Positions 14,016-24,690 of a stretch of DNA of 64,000 nucleotides are shown piece after piece. The DNA lies in contig NC_087190.1 of NCBI RefSeq assembly GCF_035594125.1, positions 6,875,962-6,939,961 of the forward strand, written 5' to 3'. The position numbers and the translations under genes are program-made. Source of the stretch: Scylla paramamosain (lineage: Eukaryota > Arthropoda > Malacostraca > Decapoda > Portunidae). Within the stretch, counting starts at the first letter, position 1, and each line of letters begins with the position of its first letter. A model generated the notes under the pieces. It saw only the letters and a list, made by a program, of their open reading frames with translations. It did no database searches and was not told where the DNA came from.

Positions 14016-14189
14016 AAAAGAAAATCCATAATCACACATAGGATAACAACAACAAAGAAACAATAAAACAACAGAAATAAGTAAAAAAAACATCCCCTTT
14101 TAATGATTTACAGGGAACCACCACCACCACCACCACCAGCACCAGCACATACAGCAGGGGTTCTCAAAGTGGTCAATATCGATCCTCAG

Positions 14190-14400
14190 GGGTTGATGGG
14201 ACCATCCAAGGGGTCAATGAATAATTAGGGTGTTGAAAGGGGGTCAATGAATAACCAAGAAGATCAAAAGTGGGTCAATGAATAACCAGGGGGTTAAAGG
14301 GGGTTAATGAATAATCAGTGGGTCAAAATGGGGTCAATGAATAATTAGGGGGTCAAAAGGAGGTCAATGAATAACCAAGGGATCGATGAATATTTACTGC
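14190..14400 (+). repeat. Tandem GGGGTCAATGAATAA repeat in the hAT leader
   Basis: A degenerate unit of about 30-34 bp containing GGGTCAATGAATAACCA is repeated six or seven times between the hAT terminal sequence and the transposase start. Subterminal repeats are common in hAT elements and can bind transposase; that role here is inference. Confidence 0.75.
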
Positions 14401-14830
14401 TGGGGTCTAAGGGACCGTTGAAACCTCTCATTAGAAATTCTCAAAAATAATTTGCAAAAATCTGAAGAATACCAGACATAATTATTACTATTATTTTTAA
14501 TTATAATAATTTCTTGAATTCAAACTATAGGTCAAATTGTCAGTGAATCTTCAGAAATTTCAGCAGTGCTGGCAACACTACCTTCAACCAATCCCTCCCC
14601 CTCATTGTGTCTCCCAGCTCTACTGTCTGTACTAGGGTCTGTACAGGATGCATTCTTGTCTCTGTCCCGTACTGAGCCAGTGAACGTATCCCCCCACCCC
14701 ACCCCACCCCACCCCGCCTATGTCTCTCTCGCTGTCTCGCACACATTAGTTCAGCGCACGCTCAGCTCCCGTAAGTGTGGTCCGCGAACTGATTATTGTG
14801 ACGCATTGAAAACTGTGTGTAACAAACACA

Positions 14831-15305
14831 ATGGCTGTCGTTGCTGCTGAGAAGAAATGGCGTCAGTATTCTCAGAAATATTTGAAATATGGATTCATTA
14901 CTTCATTAACCAATGACACCATGCCATTGTGTCACTTGTGTGAAAAGACTTTCAGTAATGATGCCATGAAGCCTGCAAAGATGAAGCACCACCTTGAAAC
15001 GGTTCACTGTGATAAGAAAAACAAAGACCTTGACTATTTCAAGACACTGAAAGAAAACTCAAAAGTCGATCAAATATCAAGACTTTTTTCAAAGCACCCG
15101 TCAGTGGTGATACTGAAGGAGGTTTAAGAGCTTCATATAACATCTCCCTCATGAAAGCAAAGAAAGGAAAGGCACACACTATTGGTGAGGGTATCATAAT
15201 CCCAGCTATTAAAGTTATAGAAAGTGTTATGAAGAAAAATTCTCACTCTGTTCTTAAAGATTTGCCATTAAGTAACAGTACAGTGCAAAGAAGAATTGAT
15301 GAAGT
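14831..15305 (+). pseudogene. hAT transposase N-terminus with BED zinc finger (ZBED5/SCAND3-like), truncated
   Basis: The first frame (14,831-15,127) opens with MAVVAAEKKWRQYSQKYLKYG. It carries a BED-type finger CHLC...KHHLETVHC (two Cys, then His and His/Cys), followed by NKDLDYFKTLKE. After a frameshift near 15,085 the reading continues with ASYNISLMKAKKGKAHTIGE and PLSNSTVQRRIDEVSD, both standard for this transposase group. It then runs into minisatellite with no catalytic domain. ATG context is good (CACAATGG). It is truncated by rearrangement and frameshifted. Confidence 0.85.
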
Positions 15306-18300
15306 GAGTGACTGTGAATGGCTGGGAATGGATGGGAGAGGAGTGGCTGTGAATGGCTGGAAAAGGATTGGCTGTGAATGGCTGGGAAAGGAGTAGCTGG
15401 GAATAGCTGGGAGAGGAGTGGCTTGGAAAGGGGTGGCTAGGAATTGCTGGGCGAGGAGTGGCTGGCAATGGCAGGGAGAGGCTGGGATGGGAGTGGCTAG
15501 GAATGGTTGGGGGAAAAGTGACTGTGAATGGCAGGGAAAGGAGTGGCTGGGAATGGCTGGAAGAGGAGAGGCTAAAAATGGCTGCGAGAAGAGTGACTGG
15601 AAGTGGCTGGGAGAGGAGCCATTCCTCTCCAAGCCATTCCTATAACCACTCCTCTCCCACCCATTCCTAGCCACTCCTCTCCCAGTCATTCCCAGCCATT
15701 CCATTCCCAACCACTCCTCCCCCAGCCATTCCCAGACACAGCCCTCCCAGCAATTACCAGCCATTCCTCTCTCAACCATTACCAGTTACTCCTCTCCCAG
15801 TCAATTCCAGACACTCCCCTAACAGCCATTCCCAGCCACTCCTCTCCCAGTCTCTCCCAGCTACTTCTCCCTCAGCCATTCCCAGCAACTCCTTCCCTAG
15901 TCATTCCCAGCCACTCCTTTCCCAGCCACTTCTCTCCCAGCCACTAATCCCCCAGTTATTCCCAGCTACTCATCCCCCAGTCATTCCCAGCCATTCCTTT
16001 CCCAGCCACTTCTCTCCCAGCCACTAATCTGTCAGTCATTCCCAGCTACTCATCCCCCAGTCATTCACAGCCATTCCTTTCCCAGCCACTAATCTGTCAG
16101 TCATTTACAGCTACTCATCCCCCAGTCATTCCCAGCCATTCCTTTCCCAGCCACTTCTCTCCCAGCCACTCCTCCGCCAGCCATTCCCAGACACTGTCCT
16201 CCCAGCCGTTACCAGCCATTCCTCTCCCAACCATTACCAGATACTCCTCTCGCAGCCAATTCCAGACACTCCCCTAACAGCCATTCCCAGCCACTCCTCT
16301 CCCAGCCATTCCTAACCAATGCCCTCACAGTCTCTCCCATCCCCATCTCCCCCAGCCATTTCCACCCACTGCCCTCCCTGCCTCTCAAAGCCACTCCTAC
16401 CCCGGACACACAAAGGTGATCCTCCCCATCAATTTTCAACCACACCCCTCCCAGCCTCTCCCAGCCATACAAAGCCATTCACAGCCACTTCTCTCCCAGC
16501 CTCTTCTCCCCCCACCTTTTCCCAGGCTCTCCCAGCCATTCCCAGCCTCTCCTAGCCACTCCCAGCTTCTCTCCCAGCTATTCCCAGCCATTCCCATCTC
16601 AGCCATTCCCAGCCACTCAAGATTCAGCTATTCCCAGTCACTCCTCTCCCAGACATTCCCAGCTACACCCCTTTCAGCTATTCCCAAGTACTAATCTCCC
16701 AGCTATTCCCAGCCATTCCCCGCCACTCCTTTCCCAGTCATTCCAAGCCACTCTTCTCCCAGCTATTTCCAGCCATTCACAGCCACTCCTCTCCCGGTCT
16801 ATCCCAGCTCCTTCACCCCCAGTCATTCTCAGCCAGTCCCCTCCCAGCCTCTCCTCCCCCAGCCATCCCCAGCCGCTCCATTCCCAGCCACTCCTCCCAC
16901 AGCCATTCCCAGCCTCTCCCAGTCGCTCCTCTCCCAGCCATTCCTTGTTACTCCTCTTCCAGCCAATGCCAGCCATTCCTCTCACAGCCATTCCCAGCCA
17001 CTCCTCTCCCAGCCATTGCTAACCACTCCTCTCCCAGACACTTCTACTCCAGCCATTCCCAGCCACTCCCCTCCCTGCCCCTCCCAGCCATTCTTCCCCC
17101 AACCATTCCCAGCCTCTCTTAGCCACTCCTCTCCCAACCATTCCCAGCCACTCCTTTCCCAGCCATTCATAGCCAATCCCAGCCACTACTTTCCCAGCCA
17201 TTCCCAGTTACTTATCTCCCCGGCAGTCCTCTCCCATGCAGTCATTCCCAGCAACACATCTCCCAGCCTCTTCGAGCCAATCCCAGCCATTCCCAGCCAC
17301 TCCTCTCCCAGCCATTCCTCTCCCAGCTATTGCCAGCCATCCCTCTACTAGCCATTCCTCTTTCAGCTATTCGCTGTTACACCTGTCCCAGCTATTCCCA
17401 GCATTCCTAGCTGCTCCTCCTCCAGCCATTCCCAGACTCTGCTCCCTCAGCCATTCCCAGCCACTCCTCTCCCAGTCGTTCCCAGCCATTCACAGCCACT
17501 CGTCTCAAATCCATTTCCAGCCACTTCTCTCAGAGCCATTCACAGCCATTCCTCTCCCAGTCATTTCCACCCACTCCTCCCACAGCTAGACCCCTCCTAG
17601 CCTCTCCCAGCCAATGACAACCAATACTCTCCCAGCCATTTCCAGGCTTTTCTCTCCCAGCCATTTCCAGCCATTCTCAGCCACTCCCCTTCCAGCTAAT
17701 CCTCTCCTAGCCATTCCCAGCAATTCCCAGTTACTCCCCTCCCAGCCATTCCCAGCCACTCCTCTCCCAGCCATTCCCAGCCGCTTCTCTCCCAGCCACT
17801 CCTCTCTCAGCTATTCCCAGCCACTCCTCTCCCAGCTACCCCTCTCCTAGCCATTCCTCTCCCAGCCATTACTAGCTAACCCTCTCCTAGCCACTCCTCT
17901 TCCAGTCATTCCCAGCCACTCCTCTCTCAGCTATTCCCAGCCACTCCTCTCCCAGCCATTCACAGACACTTCTATCCCAGCCATTCTTAGCCACTCGCAG
18001 CAACTCCTCTCCCTGCCATTCCCAGCCACCCTTCTCTTAGCCACTCCTCTCCCAGCCATTCCCGGCCACTCCTCTTTCAACCATTCCCAGTTACTCCTCT
18101 CCCAGCCATTCTCAGCCTCTCCTCTCATAGCCATTGATAAACACTCCTCGCCCAGTCTCTCCCAGCCACTCCTCCCCCAGCCATTCCAGCCTCTCCCAGC
18201 CAATCCCTGCCACTCCTCTCCCAGTTTCTCCCAGGCACTCCAGCTTCTCCCAGCCGAACCCAACCATTCCTCTCTCAATCTCTTCCAGCCATTCCAAGCT

Positions 18301-18605
18301 ACACCCCTCCCAGCCACTCCTCTCGCGGCCATTTTCAGCCGCTCCTATCCCAGCCATTCCCAGCTACTCCTCTCCTAGACACTTCTCTCCCAGCTATTCC
18401 CAGCCACTCTTCTCACAGCCACTTCTCTCCTAGCTACTCCTCTCCCACCCATTCCCAGCCAATCCCAGCCACTTCTCTCCCAGCCATTCCCAATTACTCC
18501 TCTCCCAGCCGTTCCCAGCCTCTCCTCTCCTAGCCAATCCCAGACAGTCCTCTGCATTCCAATCCCAGCCTCTCCTCTCCCATCGAATCCCAGCCACTCC
18601 TATCC
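15306..18605. repeat. GC-rich 25-bp minisatellite, copy 2
   Basis: Same family as 1-3,055 and colinear with it at an offset of about 15,424, rising to about 15,569 after an extra block near 16,020-16,150. G-rich to about 15,618, then C-rich, with the same turning point (GGAGCCATTCCTCTCC) as copy 1. Open frames are artefacts. Confidence 0.95.
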
Positions 18606-18987
18606 TATTCTATGGTAACCTTTCCTACTCCTAACCTACTTGAGTGAGTCCGTTTGGTGATCTTTGTAGTTTACAGGGTGGGACAACGGGTGGGGATGGC
18701 AGTTCCCCCCTGGGCAGCTCCTTCACCATACTGTGTGTTTTGTACCCACGCTTCCCTCACGCAATCTTAAAGTTCATCACGAGCACCCAACACATTTGTT
18801 GGTAAACTTGGTCTACTTCCGCATCTTCTGGTTACGTTAATTCATATTAAACATTTATCATAATATAATATATATTATTTTTTTTATGGCGTCCAATAAT
18901 ATTTATTAATATTATATTAAGTATATTCTTAGCAGATAATTTTATTTATTTATTTTTATCATTATTTTTTGTTTTAAGTTCTTAAGA

Positions 18988-19054
18988 GGGATTTGAACGC
19001 TTGCGTCCAACACTCAAGGTCCTCGAGACCGTCACTCTGTCCACTGGGCCATGG
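18988..19054 (-). repeat. tRNA-derived SINE head or tRNA pseudogene, copy 2
   Basis: Paralogue of 3,420-3,500 with the same A-box-like and B-box-like words, missing a tandemly repeated CTCCAACA segment in the middle. Confidence 0.5.
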
Positions 19055-19604
19055 GAACCTCAACACACCTCAGGGTAAAGAAGATATATTTGAACACAGT
19101 ATTTCCCTCCCTGTGTTCATGCCGTACCAAAAGTTCAATAAGAATAACTACTGTCGATTTTAATGTAAACATTTACATTCACAACGATAATAAGATAAAA
19201 TTAAGTATTGTGGACTGTTGTGGGAGTAGCAATCATGGCGTGCAAACAGCAGTAGATGAGATTAAGGAGCTTGTGTGTGGAGCCGCCTGTGGGAACCCTC
19301 CCCTGTGTTGCGTGGTGACTGGCACACGTGCTTCACCACTACCACCACCACCACAACACACCACTACACCCTTAAAGCACTCGCTTGTTATTCACGCAGG
19401 ATTTACCTACCAGCAGAAAGAAAGCTTCCGGCGGGGAGGGAGGGCGGCGGGGGAGGAGTTAAAGAGGAGGGGGTAGGGGGACCAGGGGAGGCCGAGGACT
19501 TGTGTGTGCTTTCATTTTTTTTTTTTTTTCACATGTCAAACAAATATCGTTGTAAGTCACCGCCCAGCAAACCACCCCTTACAAATTCACCATCCTAGCG
19601 ACAG

Positions 19605-19608
<4 letters not shown>

Positions 19609-19649
<41 letters not shown>
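19609..19649. repeat. (TG)n microsatellite, copy 2
   Basis: Pure TG tract in the same place as 4,076-4,114. Confidence 0.97.
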
Positions 19650-19651
<2 letters not shown>

Positions 19652-19785
19652 GACAGCGGGCATTCATAATATAAATCATTATAAATACAGCAGCAGTCTG
19701 TGACAACCTCACTCATCCCTGCCGTTCTCCTCTTTCTCCTTCCTTTTGTCGCTTTTCATTCTATCTCTCCCTCCTGTACATATCT

Positions 19786-19788
<3 letters not shown>

Positions 19789-19862
<74 letters not shown>
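19789..19862. repeat. (GA)n microsatellite, copy 2
   Basis: Pure GA tract in the same place as 4,253-4,343 but about 17 bp shorter. Confidence 0.97.
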
Positions 19863-19865
<3 letters not shown>

Positions 19866-20854
19866 TTCGTTCAGTTTGTGTCCATTCTAAGTATTATTGT
19901 TATTCTTATTAATATCATAACTACTAAAATAATAAATGTAAGCAGAATAATAATCATTATCATAAAGTGCATTGTTCTTTTTTATACCTGCAGTACAATC
20001 AAGATCCAGCGAGTCTGGTTGGATCTTGCCTACAATAATTCATCAAATACACACGCCCTCTGCCCCCCCTGGCCCCCCTACTCCCTTCACTTTAACTCTT
20101 TCCCCGCCACATCTTCCTCCCGGTCAGAAGCTTTCACCCTGCCGATAATTAAATCTCATGTGTAGAACGAGTGGTGGAAGGGCATTCAGCTGCCAAGAGA
20201 CTGTCACCAACTTTTTTTAGGTGACTATATGAGCTGGCAAGACTCGCTCCTGCGGCGCATTCAGCAGTCATTAGTTCCACCTTGACATAGTGGTGGTGTA
20301 CCTCGCCCGTATCAGCACCTGGCTCTGTGTGCAGCGCGGGGAAAGGTTGAAGACCGCTGGGATAAAACAAGACGCAAGGTAAACTTCATTAAGATATGAT
20401 AACCAGGATCATAAGTTTTTTTCTTTTATTTTCTTTCACATTTCAAACTATAAAAGTCTCATTCACGAAAAACTGCTCTTCACAAAGGACTGTATTCTGA
20501 AACACTTCCGCTCCGCACCTCCACTACTTTCAAAAGACTCGAGGCAGATGAAGGCACACTGGTTTTTGAGTGTTTATACAGTGCTAGTGACAGATTAACA
20601 AGATTTCTACATTATTATTAAGAGAAACAGTCTTGAGAAACCGGCTAATCATCTCTGTGGCCTTTAAAAATAGTCATGATGAGAGAGTAGAGTGTTTCTG
20701 AATATTTAGTAAGTTACATGGTTTTTTAAAGATGTAGTTATGGTTCTAGTGACAGATTAACAAGACTTTTACTTTATCATTAAAAGAAACTGTTTTGAGA
20801 ACCCGGCTAATTATTTATGTGGCTTTTAAAAATTGTTGTGGTGAGAGAGCTGAA

Positions 20855-21470
20855 TGTGGGCCAGACACGCACAGCTTATCTTAACTACAGCGAGTCAGGA
20901 AGGAAAACAAACTTAAAACCACGAAACAACTTAGGACACAAGCAACACACCCCAAATGTCTCAAAGCAAAGACAGACACATCAGGGTTCACGAAAGAAAA
21001 CTGCTTTTCATACAGCCACGGACAGGCAAAGTTAACAAAACTAAGCCAGGAAGTAAAACAAGCTTAAAATCATGAAACAGCTGAGGACACAAGCACCACG
21101 CCCCAAATGCCTCAAGATAAAGGCAACATTCTCCACTGATAGACAGAAAAACTGTTCTTCACACAAACACGCAACTCTAAACTAAACTAACTAAGTCAAG
21201 AAAGAAAACAAGCTTGAACAAATAAAAGAGAGGAACATAAACACTACACCCCAAATACTACAAAATAAATTCAACATTCTTAATTGATAGAAAAAAAAAA
21301 AAATAATAAAAAAAGCCCTGCTCTTTTCAGACACGTAAAGATAAACTTAACTAAGGCGAGTCAGAAAGTAAAACAAGCTTAAAGAATCATATAACAGAAT
21401 GCCTCAAGATAACCAAAATGCTTCAAGATAAAAGCAACATTCTCTCTTGATAGACAAACAGCCTCAACCC
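20855..21470. repeat. Degenerate tandem repeat of about 150 bp, copy 2
   Basis: Colinear with 5,350-5,990 and built from the same AACAAGCTTAAA-anchored units. Confidence 0.72.
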
Positions 21471-21480
21471 AATGATTTAT

Positions 21481-22851
21481 CTATGGGTCTGTGTGTGACG
21501 CTAAATTCTCCATAGTTTTGAGTACCCCCTTCAGGACTCGCATGAGACTGGAAAAACTCTCTCCTCATCTCCGGAACATCGTGGAGAGACAGCCTGGAGT
21601 GAGAGGTAGCAAGTCCACACCACCACAGGCACCGCATTGAGTTGTGTTTTGTAAGTCTCCCTTCGTGTAGCCCTCATTTTTCTTTTCTCTAAACTGTGTG
21701 TGTTTGAAGGAGAGACTATCCTATGTGTTCCTGAGGCTGTCGTTGATGTTAGTGGTCATTCTTCGCGATACTGAGACCACTTCCAGCTCAGATTTGTGTC
21801 TGTGAAGGACTTGGAAGGTTAAATTATGTATTTTTGCTATCAATTCCGTGGTTTTTGTTAATGGGATGATGGTGTGCGTGAAAGAGGTGGTAACTTAGAT
21901 TTTCTCTTATTTTGGGTTTGTCTTCTTTGTTTTCTGTCCTTTCACTTCCTTCATTTCCTTTCTTTTCTACTCCATTCTCACTATCCACCTCTTTATCAGT
22001 TCTTCCTTTATTTCCCTTCCTATCTCCCGCTTCTAACTCCTCATTACTCTTGCCTTTGTCCTCTTCCGCTCTTTCATACAGTCTATCCATCTCTTCCACC
22101 AACACCTCCACCTGTTTCTCCCACTCCACATAATCCATCTCACTTCTCTCCACTCTCTTCCACTCCTTCCACCCATCCAGGAGGGGGAGGAGAGGAGGGC
22201 CGCGTGGAGGAGAGAGATAGGGTGGTAGTGACTCCTGTATCCACTTATCCACTTTCTAAGAACCTGCAATGCATTTTCTGTCTCCTGCGATTGGAGAGTA
22301 GATGAGATGAGAGGTGGATGAGGAAGAATAGGATGTTTTATAGTTTCCATACCCTTATTGGAACTCTCAAACGCTATCTCGGGGTTGGTACAACAGTTTC
22401 TACCACTACACTTACCACTACTGTCTCTATGTATCACACTATCATGGTTTTCATTTTTACGTATTAGGATTAGTAAAGAGACAAAGATGGCAGCGGATGG
22501 TGACACACTCCCCGGGTCTGCCTCGCCGTGACTCACTCTGTCTCACTCTCAGCCCCTGGGAGAAGTTCAGGAGATCGAATAAAGCCTCTGTTATCTCCCT
22601 GCCTAGTATTGGAAGTACCTTGTTATATTCACCATCCTTGTGCTCTTCCTCCTTGTTATACTCACCATCCCTGTTTTCCTCCTCCTCCTTGGTGATGGTG
22701 GTGGCGGCGGTGGTGGTGATGGGTGATGGTTGGTACCAGTCTTTTGTTTCCTGTTCAGGCTTCAATTCATCTTCTCTCTTTCCTCTTCTTTTGTGTTTAT
22801 GGTCCTTTATTTCTGCCTCTTCTGTTTCATCAGCATCGTCTTTTCTTGTTC
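21481..22851 (-). pseudogene. ERMARD: ERMARD-like terminal exon, copy 2
   Basis: Starts GTRKDDADETEEAEIKDHKH after an AG at 22,852-22,853. A low-complexity acidic linker and the conserved segments VLPILGREITEALFDLLNF, VSHGEADPGSV, SGYRSHYHPISLL, WKEWKRVERSEMDYVEWEK and SELEVVSVLRRMTTNI follow, ending at TAG 21,481-21,483. The frame changes near 22,540, 22,190 and 21,690. The last of these is shared with copy 1 (an A-run of 8 versus 5), so it may predate the duplication. Confidence 0.65.
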
Positions 22852-22872
22852 CTTTTTGGAATTAACATATAA

Positions 22873-22880
22873 TAATGATG

Positions 22881-22939
<59 letters not shown>

Positions 22940-22959
22940 AATAATAATAATTATTATTA
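22873..22959. repeat. (ATG)n/(AAT)n trinucleotide tract
   Basis: About 20 ATG repeats followed by AAT/ATT, inside the ERMARD-like b-c intron of copy 2. Copy 1 has AAT repeats at the same place. Confidence 0.95.
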
Positions 22960-23087
22960 TTTAATCATTATTTGGCGACCTGCTATATGGATACATAGAT
23001 TACTATTTGTTCCCCTTCTTTTTCATCTCTATCTCCTGTTTATTTTTAATCTCACAACCTTCTCCTCCTCCTCCTCCTCTTCCTGCT

Positions 23088-23091
23088 ACTG

Positions 23092-23142
<51 letters not shown>
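23088..23142. repeat. (TAC)n trinucleotide tract
   Basis: About 16 TAC repeats in the same intron, expanded relative to the short TAC run at 7,268-7,299 of copy 1. Confidence 0.95.
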
Positions 23143-23198
23143 TTGTTGCTACTACCATTACCACCACAATACCAGAAAAGCCATAACTTGAAACATAC

Positions 23199-23440
23199 CT
23201 TCAATCATTTCATTTTCTTCTCATCGTTCTTCTATTTGTACCCTTCCTCCACCTCCTCCTCCTTCTGCGCCTCCTGCTCCTCCTCCAGCCACACGAGCAT
23301 CAAAGGCGTAGTCGAGGGTGGTGTAGAGAGCTGTGTGTTGGGCAGTGAGCACCCGCGAAGACACCTCATTGATCCACGCAAAGAGGCACCGCAGGGAACA
23401 CTCCAGCTGGGGGAGGAGCAGCGCCAGACCCACCCAGTGC
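23199..23440 (-). pseudogene. ERMARD: ERMARD-like exon b, copy 2
   Basis: A 242-nt exon after CTTCCTGCAG. It reads HWVGLALLLPQLECSLR...VLTAQHTALYTTLDYAFD and then a Gly/Glu-rich tail. A TGA at 23,221 replaces an Arg codon (AGA) that is intact in copy 1. Donor GAAG|GTATGTTTC is conserved with copy 1. Confidence 0.75.
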
Positions 23441-23752
23441 CTGCAGGAAGGGGTGACGGTGGTGCTGATCAGAAAGGGATCAAGGAATAACTGCAGAAGG
23501 AGGTGGTGGTGGTGCTGGTGTATAAAGAAAGGGATGAAGGGTAAGTACAGGAGGTAGTGACTGGAAAGGGATGGCGTGTTCTGGTGACATCAAGAAACAC
23601 AGCTGCCCACACTGAACTACAGACATCTGGAATGACTTAAGTGAAGATGTGGTTACGATGTTGTGCTAGTTTGCTCTTAGATGACAATACTCTATAAGTG
23701 CAAAATAGTGAAATGAAAGCATCAAAACATATTCCAGAACTAGGTAAAGACA

Positions 23753-24230
23753 ACCAGGCAAACACAACCAGGCAAACACAACCAGGCAAACACAACCAGG
23801 CAAACACAACCAGGCAAACACAACCAGGCAAACACAACCAGGCAAACACAACTAGGTAAACACAACCAGGCAAACACAACCAGGCAAACACAACCAGGCA
23901 AACACAACTAGGTAAACACAACCAGGCAAACACAACCAGGCAAACACAACCAGGCAAACACAACTAGACAAACAACCAGGCAAACACAACTAGGTAAACA
24001 CAACCAGGCAAACACAATTAGACAAACACAACCAGGCAAACACAACTAGACAAACACAACCAGGCAAACACAACTAAACAAACACAACTAGGTAAACACA
24101 ACTAGGTAAACGCAACTAGGTAAACACAAATAGACAAACACAACTAGGTAAGCACAACTAGACAAACACAACTAGGTAAACGCAACTAGTTAAACACAAC
24201 TAGGCAAACACAACTAGTAAATACAGCAAC
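23753..24230. repeat. 14-bp intronic minisatellite, copy 2 (over 30 units, expanded)
   Basis: The same CAACCAGGCAAACA unit as at 7,895-8,035 but more than three times longer. The left part is homogeneous; the right part is mixed (ACTAGGTAAACACA, ACTAGACAAACACA). It lies in the intron between exons a and b. Open frames across it are artefacts. Confidence 0.95.
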
Positions 24231-24250
24231 ACCTCATCAACCCCTCCATC

Positions 24251-24252
<2 letters not shown>

Positions 24253-24296
<44 letters not shown>
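24253..24296. repeat. (AC)n microsatellite at the exon a donor
   Basis: A pure AC tract (TG on the gene strand) beginning exactly at the splice donor of ERMARD-like exon a, so the donor GT is the first unit of the tract. Confidence 0.97.
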
Positions 24297-24298
<2 letters not shown>

Positions 24299-24424
24299 GC
24301 CTTCCAGGATCCTCCTCCACACAGGTTTCATCACCACAGGCACCAAACCACTCATCTCCACCACCTTCTCCACCACTGCACAAGACGGCCACACCTCCCT
24401 CTCCTCCATCTCCACTCCTACACC
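24297..24424 (-). pseudogene. ERMARD: ERMARD-like exon a (only in copy 2)
   Basis: The 128-nt exon is flanked by acceptor CTTTCCAG and donor CAG|GTGTGTG. It is open throughout and encodes EREVWPSCAVVEKVVEMSG followed by LVPVVMKPVWRRILEG. The donor GT is the first unit of the adjoining TG tract. The last two bases combine with the first base of exon b to give Arg. Confidence 0.78.
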
Positions 24425-24497
24425 CTGGAAAGAGAAAAATGTCTATAACAAAGTGTTTCATCTTCTTGTTCCTTTGGTGGAAGTTATTGGTGTTTTA

Positions 24498-24690
24498 AAG
24501 GTGTTTTCATGATTCTAGTGACAGTTTAACAAGCTGTAGTGGAAGTACCGGGCTTTTCAAGGGTGTTTTCAGGATTCTGGTGACAGTTTAACAGGCTGGA
24601 GTGGAAGTTGCTTGTGTTTTCAAAGGTGTTTTCATAATTCTACTGGTATCATAACAGGCTCTAGTGAAATTTACTGGGGTTTTCAGATAT
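24498..24690. repeat. About 62-bp tandem repeat, three degenerate units
   Basis: GGTGTTTTCATGATTC and GTGACAGTTTAACAGGCT words recur near 24,500, 24,562 and 24,624. A similar word (CTAGTGACAGATTAACAAG) occurs in the spacer at about 5,070 and 5,240 and at 20,583. Confidence 0.75.

Larger units (their letters stand above)
14155..15305 (+). mobile_element. hAT element, left end to mid-transposase, cut at the duplication junction
   Basis: A hAT-type terminal sequence (CAGGGGTTCTCAAAGTGG) starts at about 14,155. A tandem-repeat leader and then a BED-finger transposase gene follow at 14,831. The coding sequence stops resembling transposase at about 15,303, where the minisatellite of the second duplication copy begins. 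The right half and right terminal repeat are missing. CAGxGGTTCTCAA ends are typical of Buster/Charlie-type hAT elements. Confidence 0.7.
18606..20854. other. Non-coding spacer of the duplicated unit, copy 2
   Basis: Colinear with 3,056-5,349. No gene is supported. Small differences are mostly short indels, including loss of about 12 bp of a repeated TGTAAACATTTACATTC word near 19,165. Confidence 0.7.
21481..24424 (-). pseudogene. ERMARD: ERMARD-like gene, 3' exons, copy 2 (more complete, frame-broken)
   Basis: Three exons on the minus strand: a (24,297-24,424), b (23,199-23,440) and the terminal exon c (21,481-22,851). Joined, they follow the family order: a helix with VVEKVVEMSGLVPVV, then QLEC...TAQHTALYTT, an acidic linker, LPILGREITEALFDLL, then VSHGEAD. 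Exon c ends in MENLASHTDP and TAG. Split codons fit (AG|G from a to b, G|GA from b to c). Disablements: TGA at 23,221-23,223, a 2-nt frameshift near 22,540, a 1-nt frameshift near 22,190, a TAG near 21,735, and a 17-nt loss near 21,586. The N-terminal exons are not seen up to 26 kb. It could be a real gene model with assembly errors, but the number of lesions favours a pseudogene. Confidence 0.75.

Noticed and set aside
15243..18557. Open frames of 60-178 aa in the second minisatellite
   Set aside because: Same low-complexity words as copy 1; not genes.
22457..22765. Independent 102-aa gene beginning MKPEQETKDWYQ
   Set aside because: It is an internal part of the ERMARD-like terminal exon; the first Met is not a gene start.
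23637..23963. Cys/Leu/Val/Pro-rich 108-aa protein resembling a membrane or cysteine-rich peptide
   Set aside because: The 14-aa period equals 3 x 14 bp of the minisatellite; it is an artefact of the array.
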